From the NCBI GenBank assembly GCA_900466575.1, contig UBMP01000012.1, forward strand, positions 170,442 to 234,441: DNA of 64,000 bases, read 5' to 3'. This document shows positions 34,120-44,137 of the stretch, in pieces. Made by a program: the position numbers and the translations under genes. The notes beneath the pieces were generated by a model. It saw only the letters and a list, made by a program, of their open reading frames with translations, was not told the DNA's origin and did no database searches. Positions within the stretch are counted from its first letter, which is position 1; each line of letters opens with the position of its first letter. The DNA comes from Hyphomicrobiales bacterium. GTDB taxonomy: Bacteria > Pseudomonadota > Alphaproteobacteria > Rhizobiales > Rhizobiaceae.

Positions 34120-35769
34120 ATGAATCAGACACTCAGAGGCAATCTCGTTCCCGACGCAGACTGGTGGCGCGGCGCGGTGATCTATCAGATCTACCCGCGC
34201 TCCTATCAGGACAGTAACGGTGACGGCGTGGGCGACCTGAAAGGCATTACCGGACGCCTCTCGCATATTGCCGAACTTGGCGCGGACGCGATCTGGATTT
34301 CGCCCTTCTTCAAGTCGCCAATGAAGGATTTCGGTTACGACGTTTCGAACTATACCGACATCGACCCGATCTTCGGCACGATCGCCGATTTCGATTCCAT
34401 GATCGCCGAGGCGCATCGCCTCAATCTGCGCGTGATGATCGACCTCGTCATCTCCCACACCTCCGACCAGCATCCCTGGTTTATCGAAAGCTCGGCGAGC
34501 AAGGATAATCCCAAGTCCGACTGGTATGTCTGGGTCGATCCCAAGGATGACGGCACGCCGCCCAACAACTGGCTGTCCATCTTCGGCGGTTCCGCCTGGG
34601 CCTGGGACCCGGGCCGCTGCCAGTATTTTCTGCACAACTTCCTGACCACGCAGCCGGACCTGAACTTCCACAATCCGGATGTGCAGGACGCGCTTCTCGA
34701 AGTCGCCCGCTTCTGGCTGGAGCGCGGCGTCGACGGTTTCCGTCTCGACACGATCAACTTCTATTTCCATGACAAGGAATTGCGCAGCAATCCGGGTCTG
34801 CCGCCCGAGCGCCGCAACGCCAACACGGCACCGGCCGTGAACCCCTACAATCACCAGGAACATCTCTACGACAAGAACCGTCCGGAGAACCTGGAATTCC
34901 TGAAGCGGCTGCGCGCCGTCATGAACGACTATCAGGACATCGCCGCCGTCGGCGAAGTCGGTGACAGCCAGCGCGGCCTCGAGATCGCCGGCGAATACAC
35001 GTCCGGCGGCGACAAGATGCAGATGTGCTACGCCTTCGAATTCCTGGCGCCGGAAAAGCTGAACCCGAAATTCGTGGCCGACGTGCAGCGCAATTTCGAA
35101 ACCGCTGCCCCCGAAGGCTGGGCCTGCTGGGCGTTCTCAAACCATGACGTCGTGCGCCACATCACGCGCTGGGGCGAGGGCATTTCTGACAAGCAGGGTT
35201 ACGCGAAAATGCTGAATGCCCTGTTGCTGACGCTGCGCGGCTCGGCCTGCATCTATCAGGGCGAAGAACTCGGCCTGCCGGAAGCGGACCTCCAGTTCGA
35301 GGACCTGCAGGACCCCTATGGCATCCAGTTCTGGCCGGAATTCAAGGGCCGCGACGGTTGCCGCACGCCCATGGTCTGGGATGGCTCGAACTTCGGCGGC
35401 TTCTCGACCGCCAAGCCCTGGCTGCCGGTGCCGCCGGAGCATCTGCCGCTCTCCGTCGCGGCTGAAGCCACCGACGATGCGTCCGTAATGAAACAATATG
35501 CCCGCTTCCTGGCCTTCCGCAAGGAACACCCGGCATTCGCCAAGGGCGAGATTGCTTTCACGCTGGAAGACGGCCCGGTTCTCGGCTTCGAACGCAAGTT
35601 CGGCAACGAAACGATCGTCTGCTACTTCAACATGTCGTCGGGCCCGGAAACGGTGGCAAAGCCCGCCGGCGCCCTGGACGTTCTGACAGGTCATGGGTTT
35701 GAGGCGAGCATGGCGGGAGAGCAGATCGTGCTTCCGGCCTGGGGCGCATTCTTCGCCCGCGTACAATAA
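34120..35769 (+). CDS. aglA: Cytoplasmic alpha-glucosidase AglA (GH13)
   Basis: The protein has 549 aa with no signal peptide. GH13 motifs in order: VIYQIYPRSYQDSNGDGVGD, region I DLVISHTSDQHPWF, region II GVDGFRLDTINF (nucleophile Asp), region III AVGEVGDSQ (acid/base Glu) and region IV FSNHDVVR (Asp). These fit the oligo-1,6-glucosidase/alpha-glucosidase subfamily. It hydrolyses imported alpha-glucosides. It lies 32 nt after aglG. Confidence 0.94.
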   Translation: MNQTLRGNLVPDADWWRGAVIYQIYPRSYQDSNGDGVGDLKGITGRLSHIAELGADAIWISPFFKSPMKDFGYDVSNYTDIDPIFGTIADFDSMIAEAHRLNLRVMIDLVISHTSDQHPWFIESSASKDNPKSDWYVWVDPKDDGTPPNNWLSIFGGSAWAWDPGRCQYFLHNFLTTQPDLNFHNPDVQDALLEVARFWLERGVDGFRLDTINFYFHDKELRSNPGLPPERRNANTAPAVNPYNHQEHLYDKNRPENLEFLKRLRAVMNDYQDIAAVGEVGDSQRGLEIAGEYTSGGDKMQMCYAFEFLAPEKLNPKFVADVQRNFETAAPEGWACWAFSNHDVVRHITRWGEGISDKQGYAKMLNALLLTLRGSACIYQGEELGLPEADLQFEDLQDPYGIQFWPEFKGRDGCRTPMVWDGSNFGGFSTAKPWLPVPPEHLPLSVAAEATDDASVMKQYARFLAFRKEHPAFAKGEIAFTLEDGPVLGFERKFGNETIVCYFNMSSGPETVAKPAGALDVLTGHGFEASMAGEQIVLPAWGAFFARVQ

Positions 35770-35788
35770 TCAAGAGGGAGGACAGGGC

Positions 35789-36877
35789 ATGGCAGGTGTG
35801 GTTCTGAAGGACATCCGCAAGTCCTACGGCGCAATCGACGTCATCAAGGGCGTCGATCTGGAAATCAAGCAGGGCGAGTTCGTCGTCTTCGTCGGCCCCT
35901 CGGGCTGCGGCAAGTCGACATTGCTCCGCATGATCGCCGGTCTCGAAGAGATCACCGGCGGCGAGATGATCATCGATGGCCAGCGCGTCAACGAGGTCCC
36001 GCCGGCGCGGCGCGGCATCGCCATGGTCTTCCAGTCCTACGCGCTCTACCCGCATATGACGGTTTATGACAACATGGCCTTCGGCATGCGCATCGCCAAG
36101 GAAAGCAAGGAGGAGATCGACCGCCGCGTCCGCGCCGCCGCCGATATCCTCCAGCTCGGCCCCTATCTGGAACGCCTGCCCAAGGCACTCTCCGGCGGCC
36201 AGCGCCAGCGCGTCGCCATCGGCCGGGCCATCTGCCGCAACCCGAAAGTTTTCCTCTTCGACGAGCCCCTGTCGAATCTCGACGCAGCGCTCCGCGTCGC
36301 CACGCGCATCGAGATTGCCAAGCTCAACGAGCAGATGGCCGATACGACGATGATCTACGTCACCCATGACCAGGTCGAGGCCATGACGCTTGCCGACCGT
36401 ATCGTGGTTCTCTCCGCCGGCCATATCGAACAGGTCGGCCCGCCGCTGGAGCTTTACGAGCGTCCGGCCAATCTCTTCGTTGCCCAGTTCATCGGCTCTC
36501 CGGCCATGAATATCGTGCCGGTGAAGATCGATGAGGCTGGCGACCAGACCCGCGTCTCGCTCCCCGGCGGCAGCACGGTCTCGGTTCCGATCGCGACGGC
36601 CGCGAGCGAAAAGGGCAAAGCCGCCAGCTTCGGCGTCCGCCCGGAAGATCTGGTGCTGACGACCGGCGATAATTACCTCTTCGATGGCACGGTCGACATC
36701 GTCGAAGCGTTGGGCGAAGTCACACTTCTCTACCTCGAAGACCTGACAGACGGCGAACCGCTCATCGCCAAGCTGCCGGGCATCGTCGATATCCGCAAAG
36801 GCCAGACAATCCGGCTGGCAGCGGAAGGCTCTAAGCTGCATCTGTTCGATGGGAATGGGAAGACCTATCGGCGGTGA
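35789..36877 (+). CDS. aglK: Alpha-glucoside ABC transporter ATPase AglK
   Basis: The protein has 362 aa, MalK/UgpC type. Walker A GPSGCGKST, Q-loop QSYALYPHMTVYDNMAF, signature LSGGQRQRVAIGRA, Walker B KVFLFDEPLSNLDA and switch THDQVEA are all present. The C-terminal TOBE/MalK-type regulatory domain starts near residue 240 (GVRPEDLVL). It energises AglEFG and ends the operon; the 149-bp gap that follows has no gene. Confidence 0.95.
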   Translation: MAGVVLKDIRKSYGAIDVIKGVDLEIKQGEFVVFVGPSGCGKSTLLRMIAGLEEITGGEMIIDGQRVNEVPPARRGIAMVFQSYALYPHMTVYDNMAFGMRIAKESKEEIDRRVRAAADILQLGPYLERLPKALSGGQRQRVAIGRAICRNPKVFLFDEPLSNLDAALRVATRIEIAKLNEQMADTTMIYVTHDQVEAMTLADRIVVLSAGHIEQVGPPLELYERPANLFVAQFIGSPAMNIVPVKIDEAGDQTRVSLPGGSTVSVPIATAASEKGKAASFGVRPEDLVLTTGDNYLFDGTVDIVEALGEVTLLYLEDLTDGEPLIAKLPGIVDIRKGQTIRLAAEGSKLHLFDGNGKTYRR

Positions 36878-37026
36878 GAGGAGGGCAGGGTGGGCCACTA
36901 ACCGGGCCGTCATGCTCGGCCCTGTGCCGAGCATCTACCCACGGGAAATTTATCCGCTCCGTCAATGGATTAGTCGACGTGGTCAGATCCTCTGGACAAG
37001 CCCGAGGATGACGGAACAGGGGGGAG

Positions 37027-37623
37027 TCAGCGGTCCTTTTCTGAAATATCGGAGGCGATATCGGCCAGCGCTGCATCCATGAATTCAGGCAGTTTGGGAT
37101 CGCGGGCATCGGCCTGTGCGGCCAGCTGGGACTGCCGCTGAGCCTCAGCAGTCAGCCACTCCCGCTTCAAGATCGACATCACCACCAGATTCGCTCGCGT
37201 CCCATCCGCCAGCGGATAATGCTCGCGTAGCACCCCGTCATGCTGCAAGCCGCAAGAGGCATAGACATACCGCGCGCGCTGATTGGTCTCGAAGGCGTCC
37301 AGCCAGAACTTTTCCGCGCCAAACTCCTCGAAGGACAGCCTGATCAGTTCGCCGAGGAACCGCTTGCCTAGACCCTTGCCCGGCGAACGAATGGCGATGC
37401 GCTTGAGATAGAGGAGCCCGCTCGCCGCCCCCACTCCTTGCAGAATGGCGAAACCTGCCAGCCCCACTTCATCTTCCAGCATGACATAGTGGCAATCCGC
37501 CGCCGCCATCAACGCCTCGTGCTGCGCACGTTCGGAGCGACCGACATAGGCCTCGAAGCCTTCCGTTCGCTCGATCTCCATAATGGCGGGAATATCAGCC
37601 TCTGTGGCCTGACGTGTCAGCAT
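37027..37623 (-). CDS. GNAT family N-acetyltransferase
   Basis: The protein has 198 aa. The GNAT fold is visible: N-terminal RQATEADIPAIMEIERTEGF, the beta-4/alpha-3 acetyl-CoA loop (LKRIAIRSPGKGLGKRFLGELI) and LDAFETNQRARYVYASCGL. A C-terminal Gln/Ala-rich extension (about 155-198) is outside the domain. The substrate is unknown. It lies 9 nt after a second GNAT gene of the same strand, with a similar N-terminus, suggesting a tandem duplication. Confidence 0.85.
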   Translation of the reverse strand: MLTRQATEADIPAIMEIERTEGFEAYVGRSERAQHEALMAAADCHYVMLEDEVGLAGFAILQGVGAASGLLYLKRIAIRSPGKGLGKRFLGELIRLSFEEFGAEKFWLDAFETNQRARYVYASCGLQHDGVLREHYPLADGTRANLVVMSILKREWLTAEAQRQSQLAAQADARDPKLPEFMDAALADIASDISEKDR

Positions 37624-37632
37624 GTAGCAGTC

Positions 37633-38118
37633 TCAAGCGAATTCGAACTGCCAAACCTCGCGCAAAAGCCCATAAAGCGCAATATCGACCGGCTGGCCGG
37701 AGGTGGACTTTCCACCCGCGGGCAGGCGGGTTTCGAGCACGAAACCGTTGCGCTCATAGACATGCCGCGCCCGGCTGTTCGTCTCCGCCACGCGCAGCCA
37801 GAGGCGATGCGTTGTGGGTTCGGCAAAGGCGAGAGCCTTGGCGTGGTCGAGAAGTTGCTGTCCGCTGCCGCCTCCAGGCTTGCGTGCCGCAAGCCGGTTC
37901 AGGCGAATGCTGCCTTCGCCGCTCACAAACCCGCGCAGGATCGCGAAACCCTCGATCACATCGCCATCAACGAGAACCAGCACACGGCAGTCTGGATCGA
38001 TGAGATGCGCGCGATGCTCGCCTTCAGAGAACCAGCCGAAGAACTGCTCGAAGCCCGGCGTCCGCTCGATCTTCATGATGTCGTCAACATCGGCGTCAGT
38101 GGCGGCACGGATAATCAT
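37633..38118 (-). CDS. GNAT family N-acetyltransferase
   Basis: The protein has 161 aa. GNAT motifs are IRAATDADVDDIMKIERTPGF, SIRLNRLAARKPGGGSGQQLL (pyrophosphate loop) and ETNSRARHVYERNGF. ATG 38118 was chosen because the homology to the adjacent GNAT starts there; the open frame continues upstream without conserved sequence. The substrate is unknown. Confidence 0.85.
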   Translation of the reverse strand: MIIRAATDADVDDIMKIERTPGFEQFFGWFSEGEHRAHLIDPDCRVLVLVDGDVIEGFAILRGFVSGEGSIRLNRLAARKPGGGSGQQLLDHAKALAFAEPTTHRLWLRVAETNSRARHVYERNGFVLETRLPAGGKSTSGQPVDIALYGLLREVWQFEFA

Positions 38119-38263
38119 GTTCAGGCAGCCCGTTGAAAGCTCGGCAAGCGCTTCGTCGATCACAATGCGCAGGCGTAAGGAGCACACCGAATAACAGGGA
38201 GAAGCGACACGCCCGTGACGCTCCCCTTCCGGCGCGGAAAACCGCCTCCCAAACCAAGCGGGC

Positions 38264-40084
38264 TTAGTTGAAGACGACGCTGGCACCCTGATCTGCTGCG
38301 CCCACCATCGCCCGGAAGGGTGCGAAGAGCTCGCGGCCCATGCCGAATTCATTGGCGGAGAGGTCGGCGGTCGCCATCGGACGAGCGGCAAACTCTGCCG
38401 CATCAACGAGAACCTCGACGGTACCGTTGACAGCATCGAGCCGGATCATGTCGCCATCGCGAACCTTGGCAATCGCCCCGCCACTGACGGCTTCCGGCGT
38501 CATGTGGATGGCGGCCGGCACCTTGCCGGATGCGCCCGACATGCGGCCGTCGGTGACGAGTGCCACCTTGAAGCCGCGATCCTGCAGAACGCCAAGCGGC
38601 GGCGTCAGCTTGTGCAGCTCGGGCATGCCATTCGCCTTCGGACCCTGGAAGCGGACGACGGCAATAAAGTCGCGCTCCAGCTTGCCATCCTTGAATGCCT
38701 GCTGCAGTTCGGCCTGGTCGTTGAAGACGATCGCCGGCGCCTCGATGATGTGACGCTCCGGCTTGACCGCGGAAATCTTGATGACGGCCTTGCCGAGATT
38801 GCCGGTCAGCATCTTCAAGCCACCATTGGCCTGGAACGGCTTGTCGATCGTGGTCAGAACCTTCGGGTCGTGGCTGACCTCCGGTGCCTTTTCGCGCACG
38901 ACTGTCCCGTCCTCGCCGAGGCGCGGATCGATCGTATAAGCCTCAAGCCCGTGACCGAAGACGGTGCGCACGTCATCATGCAACACGCCCTCTTTGAGCA
39001 GTTCCTTGATCAGGAAGCCCATGCCGCCGGCCGCGTGAAAATGGTTCACGTCGGCAAGCCCGTTCGGATAGACGCGCGCGAGCAGAGGCACAACGTCGGA
39101 AAGATCCGAAATGTCTTCCCAGGTCAGCTGGATGCCGGCCGCCTTGGCAATCGCCAGAAGGTGCAGCGTGTGATTGGTCGAGCCGCCCGTGGCATGCAGG
39201 CCGACAACGCCGTTCACGATCGAACGCTCATCGATCATCTCGCCGGCGGGCGTGAATTCGTTGCCCTGCGCAGTGATCGCAAGCGCGCGCTTGGCGGCTT
39301 CCTTCGTCAGCGCATCGCGCAGCGGCGTGCCCGGATTGATGAACGACGCGCCGGGCATATGGAAACCCATGATTTCCATCAGCATCTGGTTGGAATTGGC
39401 CGTGCCGTAGAAGGTGCAGGTGCCGGGGCCGTGATAGGACTTGGATTCGGCCTCCAGCAGCTCCTCGCGACCGACCTTGCCCTCGGCATAGAGCTGGCGA
39501 ACGCGCGATTTCTCGTCATTCGGCAGGCCGGACGTCATCGGGCCGGCGGGCACGAAGATTGCCGGCAGGTGGCCGAAGGTGAGCGCGGCCATGGCGAGGC
39601 CGGGCACGATCTTGTCGCAGACGCCGAGATAGACGACCGCATCGAACATGTTGTGCGACAGGCCGACGCCGGCCGCCATCGCGATCAGGTCGCGCGAGAA
39701 CAGCGAAAGCTCCATGCCCGGCTGGCCTTGTGTCACGCCATCGCACATGGCCGGCACGCCGCCCGCCACCTGCGCCACGCCGCCGGCCTCGCGGGCCGCC
39801 TCGCGGATCAGCGCCGGATAGGTCTCGAATGGCTGGTGGGCGGAAAGCATGTCGTTATAGGCGGTGATGATGCCGAGGTTCGGCACGACGTCGCCGGCCA
39901 GCGCCGCCTTCTCCGAGGGGGAACAGACTGCAAAGCCGTGCGCGAGGTTGGCGCAGCCCAGCACCGAGCGGTGCACGCCCTTTTGCGCGGCGGCCGAAAT
40001 GCGCTCCAGATAGAGCCCGCGCGTCGGTTTGGAACGCTCGACGATGCGTTGCGTGATGGCGGAAATCTTGCTGTTCGCAGACAT
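38264..40084 (-). CDS. edd: Phosphogluconate dehydratase Edd
   Basis: The protein has 606 aa, the standard size of the IlvD/Edd family. It has [41 protein letters not shown] (iron-sulfur Cys), the [15 protein letters not shown] cysteine, and [10 protein letters not shown]. The [18 protein letters not shown] form is specific to Edd over IlvD. It converts 6-phosphogluconate to 2-keto-3-deoxy-6-phosphogluconate (Entner-Doudoroff). It is the last gene of zwf-pgl-edd; the eda aldolase is not in this window. ATG 40084 has AGGAAGCCC upstream on the minus strand. Confidence 0.96.
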   Translation of the reverse strand: MSANSKISAITQRIVERSKPTRGLYLERISAAAQKGVHRSVLGCANLAHGFAVCSPSEKAALAGDVVPNLGIITAYNDMLSAHQPFETYPALIREAAREAGGVAQVAGGVPAMCDGVTQGQPGMELSLFSRDLIAMAAGVGLSHNMFDAVVYLGVCDKIVPGLAMAALTFGHLPAIFVPAGPMTSGLPNDEKSRVRQLYAEGKVGREELLEAESKSYHGPGTCTFYGTANSNQMLMEIMGFHMPGASFINPGTPLRDALTKEAAKRALAITAQGNEFTPAGEMIDERSIVNGVVGLHATGGSTNHTLHLLAIAKAAGIQLTWEDISDLSDVVPLLARVYPNGLADVNHFHAAGGMGFLIKELLKEGVLHDDVRTVFGHGLEAYTIDPRLGEDGTVVREKAPEVSHDPKVLTTIDKPFQANGGLKMLTGNLGKAVIKISAVKPERHIIEAPAIVFNDQAELQQAFKDGKLERDFIAVVRFQGPKANGMPELHKLTPPLGVLQDRGFKVALVTDGRMSGASGKVPAAIHMTPEAVSGGAIAKVRDGDMIRLDAVNGTVEVLVDAAEFAARPMATADLSANEFGMGRELFAPFRAMVGAADQGASVVFN

Positions 40085-40136
40085 GGGCTTCCTGCCTTTC
40101 GTCTTTACGGGTTGATGGGTGCCGCCTGCCGGAAGG

Positions 40137-40835
40137 TCAGGGCGCCCAATAAATTTCGACCGGAGATGCGGCACGGTTGAGCACGGCGCGAATTGGCATC
40201 TCTGCCTCGTCGCTGCCGCTCAATGCCTTTTCCAGAACCGAGGCCTTTTCGGCGCCTTCTATATGCAGCGCCAGAAGCCGCGCATCCTGAAGAGCGGAGA
40301 AGGAGAAGGTGAGGCGCGGTTCGCCCGCCCCGTCCGCTTCCATCGTCAGGATGCCGCGCGGGCGCTTCGCGTCCAGCGCTTCCGCGAGATGGTTGCCGCC
40401 GGGGAAGAAGGAAGCTGTATGGCCATCATTGCCCATGCCCAGGATCGCAACGTCGAACGGGTTTGCGACGCTGGCCGTCTCCCGCGTCGCATCGGCCGCC
40501 GCCGCATCGGCTGTCTCGGCCGGATGGTAGAGCGGGACGAAGCGCGCTGCCGCCGCCTTCCCGATCAAGAGGAATTCGTTCGCCAGCTTGTGGTTCGAGC
40601 GCGGATTGTCGGCGGGGACGAAGCGCTCGTCCACGAGCGTGATCGTCACCTTGTTCCAGGCAATGTCCTTCTCCGAAAGAACTTTGAAGAAAGCCTTGGG
40701 CGTCGAGCCGCCGGAGACGGCGATGCTTGCGGCGCCCCGTGCAGCGATGGCATCCGAAAGAGCGCTGGCGACGCGTGCCGCCAGACCTTCCGCCAGAGCC
40801 GCGCCGTTTTCGAAGTCCTTGCGGCTGAACGGCAT
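40137..40835 (-). CDS. pgl: 6-phosphogluconolactonase
   Basis: The protein has 232 aa of the DevB/SOL family. It contains [40 protein letters not shown] and [15 protein letters not shown]. It hydrolyses 6-phosphogluconolactone between Zwf and Edd. It starts 3 nt after the zwf stop, and edd starts 52 nt after it. Confidence 0.95.
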   Translation of the reverse strand: MPFSRKDFENGAALAEGLAARVASALSDAIAARGAASIAVSGGSTPKAFFKVLSEKDIAWNKVTITLVDERFVPADNPRSNHKLANEFLLIGKAAAARFVPLYHPAETADAAAADATRETASVANPFDVAILGMGNDGHTASFFPGGNHLAEALDAKRPRGILTMEADGAGEPRLTFSFSALQDARLLALHIEGAEKASVLEKALSGSDEAEMPIRAVLNRAASPVEIYWAP

Positions 40836-40838
40836 ATC

Positions 40839-42314
40839 TTATTCTCCCTCGTGCCAAGTGCGACCGTCCCGCTCGATGAGCGCGATCGCCTGGCTCGGGC
40901 CCCATGTGCCGGCCGTATAGCTCTGGCACTTCTGCCCCGTTTCGTCCCAGGCCTTCAGGATCGGATCGACCCAGCGCCATGCTGCTTCGACCTCGTCGCG
41001 GCGCATGAAGAGCGTCTGGTTGTTGCGGATCACGTCGAGCAGCAGACGCTCGTAGGCGTCCGGATTGCGCACTTCGAAGGCCTGCGCGAAGGACATGTCC
41101 AGCGGGACGTGACGCAGGCGCATGCCGCCCGGGCCGGGGTCCTTGATCATCAGCCATTGCTTCACGCCCTCGTCCGGCTGAAGCCGGATGACGAGCTGGT
41201 TGGCGGAAATGCGCCCTGCCGCCTCATCGAAGATCGAGTGCGGCACCGGCTTGAAGGTGATGACGATTTCCGACATGCGGGTGACGAGACGCTTGCCGGT
41301 GCGGAGATAGAAGGGAACACCGGCCCAGCGCCAGTTGCCGATCTCGGCCTTGAGCGCGACAAAGGTTTCAGTCTCGGAAACGCCGCCTTCCAGCTCTTCG
41401 AGATAGCCCTTCACCGGACCGTTGGCCGAGGCGCCGGCCTTGTACTGGCCGCGCACGGTCGTCTTCTCGACATTGGCGGCCGTGATCGGCTTCAGCGAGC
41501 GCAAAACCTTGAGCTTCTCGTCGCGCACGGCTTCCGGGTCCATCGACGACGGAGGCTCCATGGCCACAAGGCAGAGAAGCTGGAGCATATGGTTCTGCAC
41601 CATGTCGCGCAGCGCACCGGCCTTGTCATAATAACCCGCGCGGCTTTCGAGCCCGACGGATTCAGCAACGGTCAGCTGCACATGGTCGATGTGTTCGGCA
41701 TTCCACAGCGGCTCATAGAGCGCGTTGGCAAAGCGCAGTGCCATCAGGTTCTGCACCGTTTCCTTGCCGAGATAGTGGTCGATGCGGAAGATCTGCTCTT
41801 CCTTGAAAACCTTGCCGATCGTGTCGTTGAGCTGCAGCGCGGAATCAAGGTCGCGGCCGATCGGCTTTTCAACGACGATCCGCGTCTGCTTGGTGATCAG
41901 CTTGTGGTCGCGAATCTTTTCCGAAAAATCGCCGAAAAGGGCGGGGCCGACGGCCAGATAGAAGGCGCGCACGCGCTCCTTGGCTTCGTCCAGCAGAGAT
42001 TTCAGTTTGTCCCAGCCCTTGTCGGCCTTGGCGTCGACCGCCACGTAAAACAGGCGGGCGCAGAACTTGTCCAGTTCGTCCTTGTCGAGTTCGCTCGGCT
42101 TGAGATGTTCCTTCAGCGCGTCGGTCGCAAATTTCCGATATTCGTCATGGGTCATCTCCGAGCGCGAAGCGCCGATGATGCGGGTCGGCTCGGAAAACTG
42201 GCCTGCCATCTGCCGATGGTAAAGGGCGGGAAGAAGCTTGCGCTCTGCAAGGTCGCCGGTGCCGCCGAAGACGACGTAATCGAACGGCTCAACGGGAATG
42301 ATCTGGCTGCTCAT
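40839..42314 (-). CDS. zwf: Glucose-6-phosphate 1-dehydrogenase
   Basis: The protein has 491 aa. The NADP-binding loop is VVFGGTGDLAERKLLPALY; the catalytic motif is RIDHYLGKETVQN. It continues with NAEHIDHVQLTVAES and the C-terminal beta-rich domain (YLRTGKRL). It oxidises glucose-6-phosphate and opens the zwf-pgl-edd operon. ATG 42314 follows an AAGGACAAAG stretch on the minus strand; the longer open frame upstream has no homology. Confidence 0.96.
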   Translation of the reverse strand: MSSQIIPVEPFDYVVFGGTGDLAERKLLPALYHRQMAGQFSEPTRIIGASRSEMTHDEYRKFATDALKEHLKPSELDKDELDKFCARLFYVAVDAKADKGWDKLKSLLDEAKERVRAFYLAVGPALFGDFSEKIRDHKLITKQTRIVVEKPIGRDLDSALQLNDTIGKVFKEEQIFRIDHYLGKETVQNLMALRFANALYEPLWNAEHIDHVQLTVAESVGLESRAGYYDKAGALRDMVQNHMLQLLCLVAMEPPSSMDPEAVRDEKLKVLRSLKPITAANVEKTTVRGQYKAGASANGPVKGYLEELEGGVSETETFVALKAEIGNWRWAGVPFYLRTGKRLVTRMSEIVITFKPVPHSIFDEAAGRISANQLVIRLQPDEGVKQWLMIKDPGPGGMRLRHVPLDMSFAQAFEVRNPDAYERLLLDVIRNNQTLFMRRDEVEAAWRWVDPILKAWDETGQKCQSYTAGTWGPSQAIALIERDGRTWHEGE

Positions 42315-42350
42315 GAAGCTTTGTCCTTGGGAGAATGATGGAGGCACATA

Positions 42351-42370
42351 TAATCTAATCGATTTAATCA
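42351..42370. promoter_or_regulatory. AT-rich TAATC repeat region upstream of zwf
   Basis: Three TAATC repeats (42351-42355, 42356-42360, 42365-42369) surround the palindrome AATCGATT (42357-42364), 37-56 nt before the zwf ATG. It could be an operator for an RpiR/HexR-type or other regulator; no regulator is encoded beside it. The rest of 42371-42582 shows no gene. Confidence 0.3.
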
Positions 42371-42585
42371 CGCTAGTGTGCGACGCGAAAAAATGCGCGG
42401 TGCAGAGTGACAATAGCGCCGGTGCATGTCGGGGAAAAGCGTAAAACTGCAGCCGGCGCCAGCCTTTACCAACCGGCGTGAGCGTCTGGAAAGGCGTCTG
42501 ATTTCGCATTCAGGGGAGGGTTTCGCGGCGCGTCTCAGGGGGGTCATCGACCATGAAGCGGAGAGGTTGTCCTCGCACTCTGAAA

Positions 42586-42601
42586 GAGGCCATGCGGCCT
42601 C
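42586..42601 (-). terminator. Terminator-like hairpin after the PuuA-like gene
   Basis: GAGGCC (42586-42591) / GGCCTC (42596-42601) with a 4-nt loop; on the minus strand it is followed by TTTCAG. It lies 21 nt past the stop of the glutamine-synthetase-like gene. Confidence 0.55.
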
Positions 42602-42622
42602 CTTTCAAGAGGCACACGGTTA

Positions 42623-44062
42623 TCAAACGTTCAGGAGCAGGAATTCTCGCTCCCACGGGCTGATCACCTGCATGAACGTCTCGAATTCGCCGCGCTTCAC
42701 GCCTGCGTAAATGTGGATGAATTCGGACGAGAAGACGTCATGCAGTGACGGCTCGCTTTCCAGCAGCGACACGGCCTCCAGCAGGCCGCGCGGCAGCTCG
42801 ATCGCGCCTTCATTGGCCGTTTCCGCAGTCGGCTCCGTCGGCTTCAGCTTCTGCATCATGCCGAGATAGCCGCAAGCGAGCGACGCTGCGAGCGCCAGAT
42901 ACGGGTTGGCGTCCGAACCGGGCAGGCGGTTTTCCACGCGCCGTGCCGCTGCATCCGAAACGGGCACGCGGAACGCTGTTGTGCGGTTATCGTAACCCCA
43001 GGCGGTGTTGAGTGGTGCGGCCATGTCCGGCGTCAGCCGACGATAGGAGTTCACGTAAGGCGCCATCATGACCATGGAGCGTGGGATATAGCGCTGCATG
43101 CCGCCAATGAAGTGGAAGAAGGCCTCCGACGGTTCGCCATCAGGCTTGGAGAAGATGTTCTTCCCCGACTTGAGGTCGATCACCGATTGGTGGATATGCA
43201 TGGCCGAGCCCGCCTGACCCTGCATGGGCTTGGCCATGAAGGTCGCATAGATGCCGTGGTTGAGTGCAGCCTCGCGGATCGTGCGCTTGAAGAGGAAAAC
43301 CTGGTCGGCCAGTTCCACCGGATCGCCGTGACGCAGATTGATCTCAAGCTGTGCCGGGCCTTCCTCGTGGATCAGCGTATCGATCTCGAGACCCTGCTTC
43401 TCCGAATAGTGGTAGATGTCGTCCACCAGTTCGTCGAATTCGTTGACGCCTGCGATCGAATAGGCCTGCCCGCCGACGATGGACCGGCCCGACCGGCCTG
43501 ACGGCGGATGCAGCGGATAGTCCGGATCGTCGTTCTTGGCGACGAGGTAGAATTCGATTTCCGGTGCCACGACCGGCTTCCAGCCCTGCTCGGCATAAAG
43601 CTCGACAATGTGCTTCAGGAGGTTGCGCGGCGTGTAGGTCACCTTGTCGCCGGTCGAGCCGGCAATATCGCAGATCACCTGCGCCGTGGGGTCGGTTTCC
43701 CACGGCACGACGGTCAACGTCGAAAGATCGGGTACAAGCTTGATATCGCTGTCGCGGGAATCGTAGCGGAAATTCTCCGTTTCGTCAGGGTATTCGCCCG
43801 AGATCGTGTGACGGTAGAGCGCAGAGGGAAGCGCGAGCGATGTATTGGACGTGAATTTCGACGTCGGCATCATTTTGCCGCGCGGAACGCCGGCAAGGTC
43901 AGGCGTGATACATTCCACGTCCTCGATGCCCCGCGCGCGAAGCCATGCGGCCGCCTGGGCCCATGTCTTGACGCCGCGAGGCGACTCGATGGCGGCGTGG
44001 TTGCCGATTTGTGAGGGAGTATTGGACGATGTTGCGCGAGCAGACTTCTTCTTTTCGGCCAT
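42623..44062 (-). CDS. Glutamine synthetase family protein, PuuA-like (gamma-glutamylputrescine synthetase)
   Basis: The protein has 479 aa with GlnA-like catalytic elements: VVAPEIEFYLV, EEGPAQLEINLRHGDP, GSAMHIHQS, PYVNSYRRL, WGYDNRTTAFRVP and ENRLPGSDANPYLALAA. The N-terminal Lys-rich 30 residues and the EEGPAQLEIN form fit the GSIII-like/PuuA branch that ligates Glu to putrescine or other amines, rather than housekeeping GlnA. A potFGHI importer lies 11 kb away. The substrate is inferred. Confidence 0.85.
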   Translation of the reverse strand: MAEKKKSARATSSNTPSQIGNHAAIESPRGVKTWAQAAAWLRARGIEDVECITPDLAGVPRGKMMPTSKFTSNTSLALPSALYRHTISGEYPDETENFRYDSRDSDIKLVPDLSTLTVVPWETDPTAQVICDIAGSTGDKVTYTPRNLLKHIVELYAEQGWKPVVAPEIEFYLVAKNDDPDYPLHPPSGRSGRSIVGGQAYSIAGVNEFDELVDDIYHYSEKQGLEIDTLIHEEGPAQLEINLRHGDPVELADQVFLFKRTIREAALNHGIYATFMAKPMQGQAGSAMHIHQSVIDLKSGKNIFSKPDGEPSEAFFHFIGGMQRYIPRSMVMMAPYVNSYRRLTPDMAAPLNTAWGYDNRTTAFRVPVSDAAARRVENRLPGSDANPYLALAASLACGYLGMMQKLKPTEPTAETANEGAIELPRGLLEAVSLLESEPSLHDVFSSEFIHIYAGVKRGEFETFMQVISPWEREFLLLNV

Positions 44063-44137
44063 TGGACACCGTGTTTGATTTTACAGCACTGCCATATTAA
44101 ACACTCCGCGCGGTTTGGCGAGGGGGGCGGAAGAAGT

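Noticed and set aside
40119-42338. 739-codon open frame on + strand across zwf and pgl.
   Set aside because: Antisense of two well-recognised enzymes; Arg/His/Ala-rich low-information protein.
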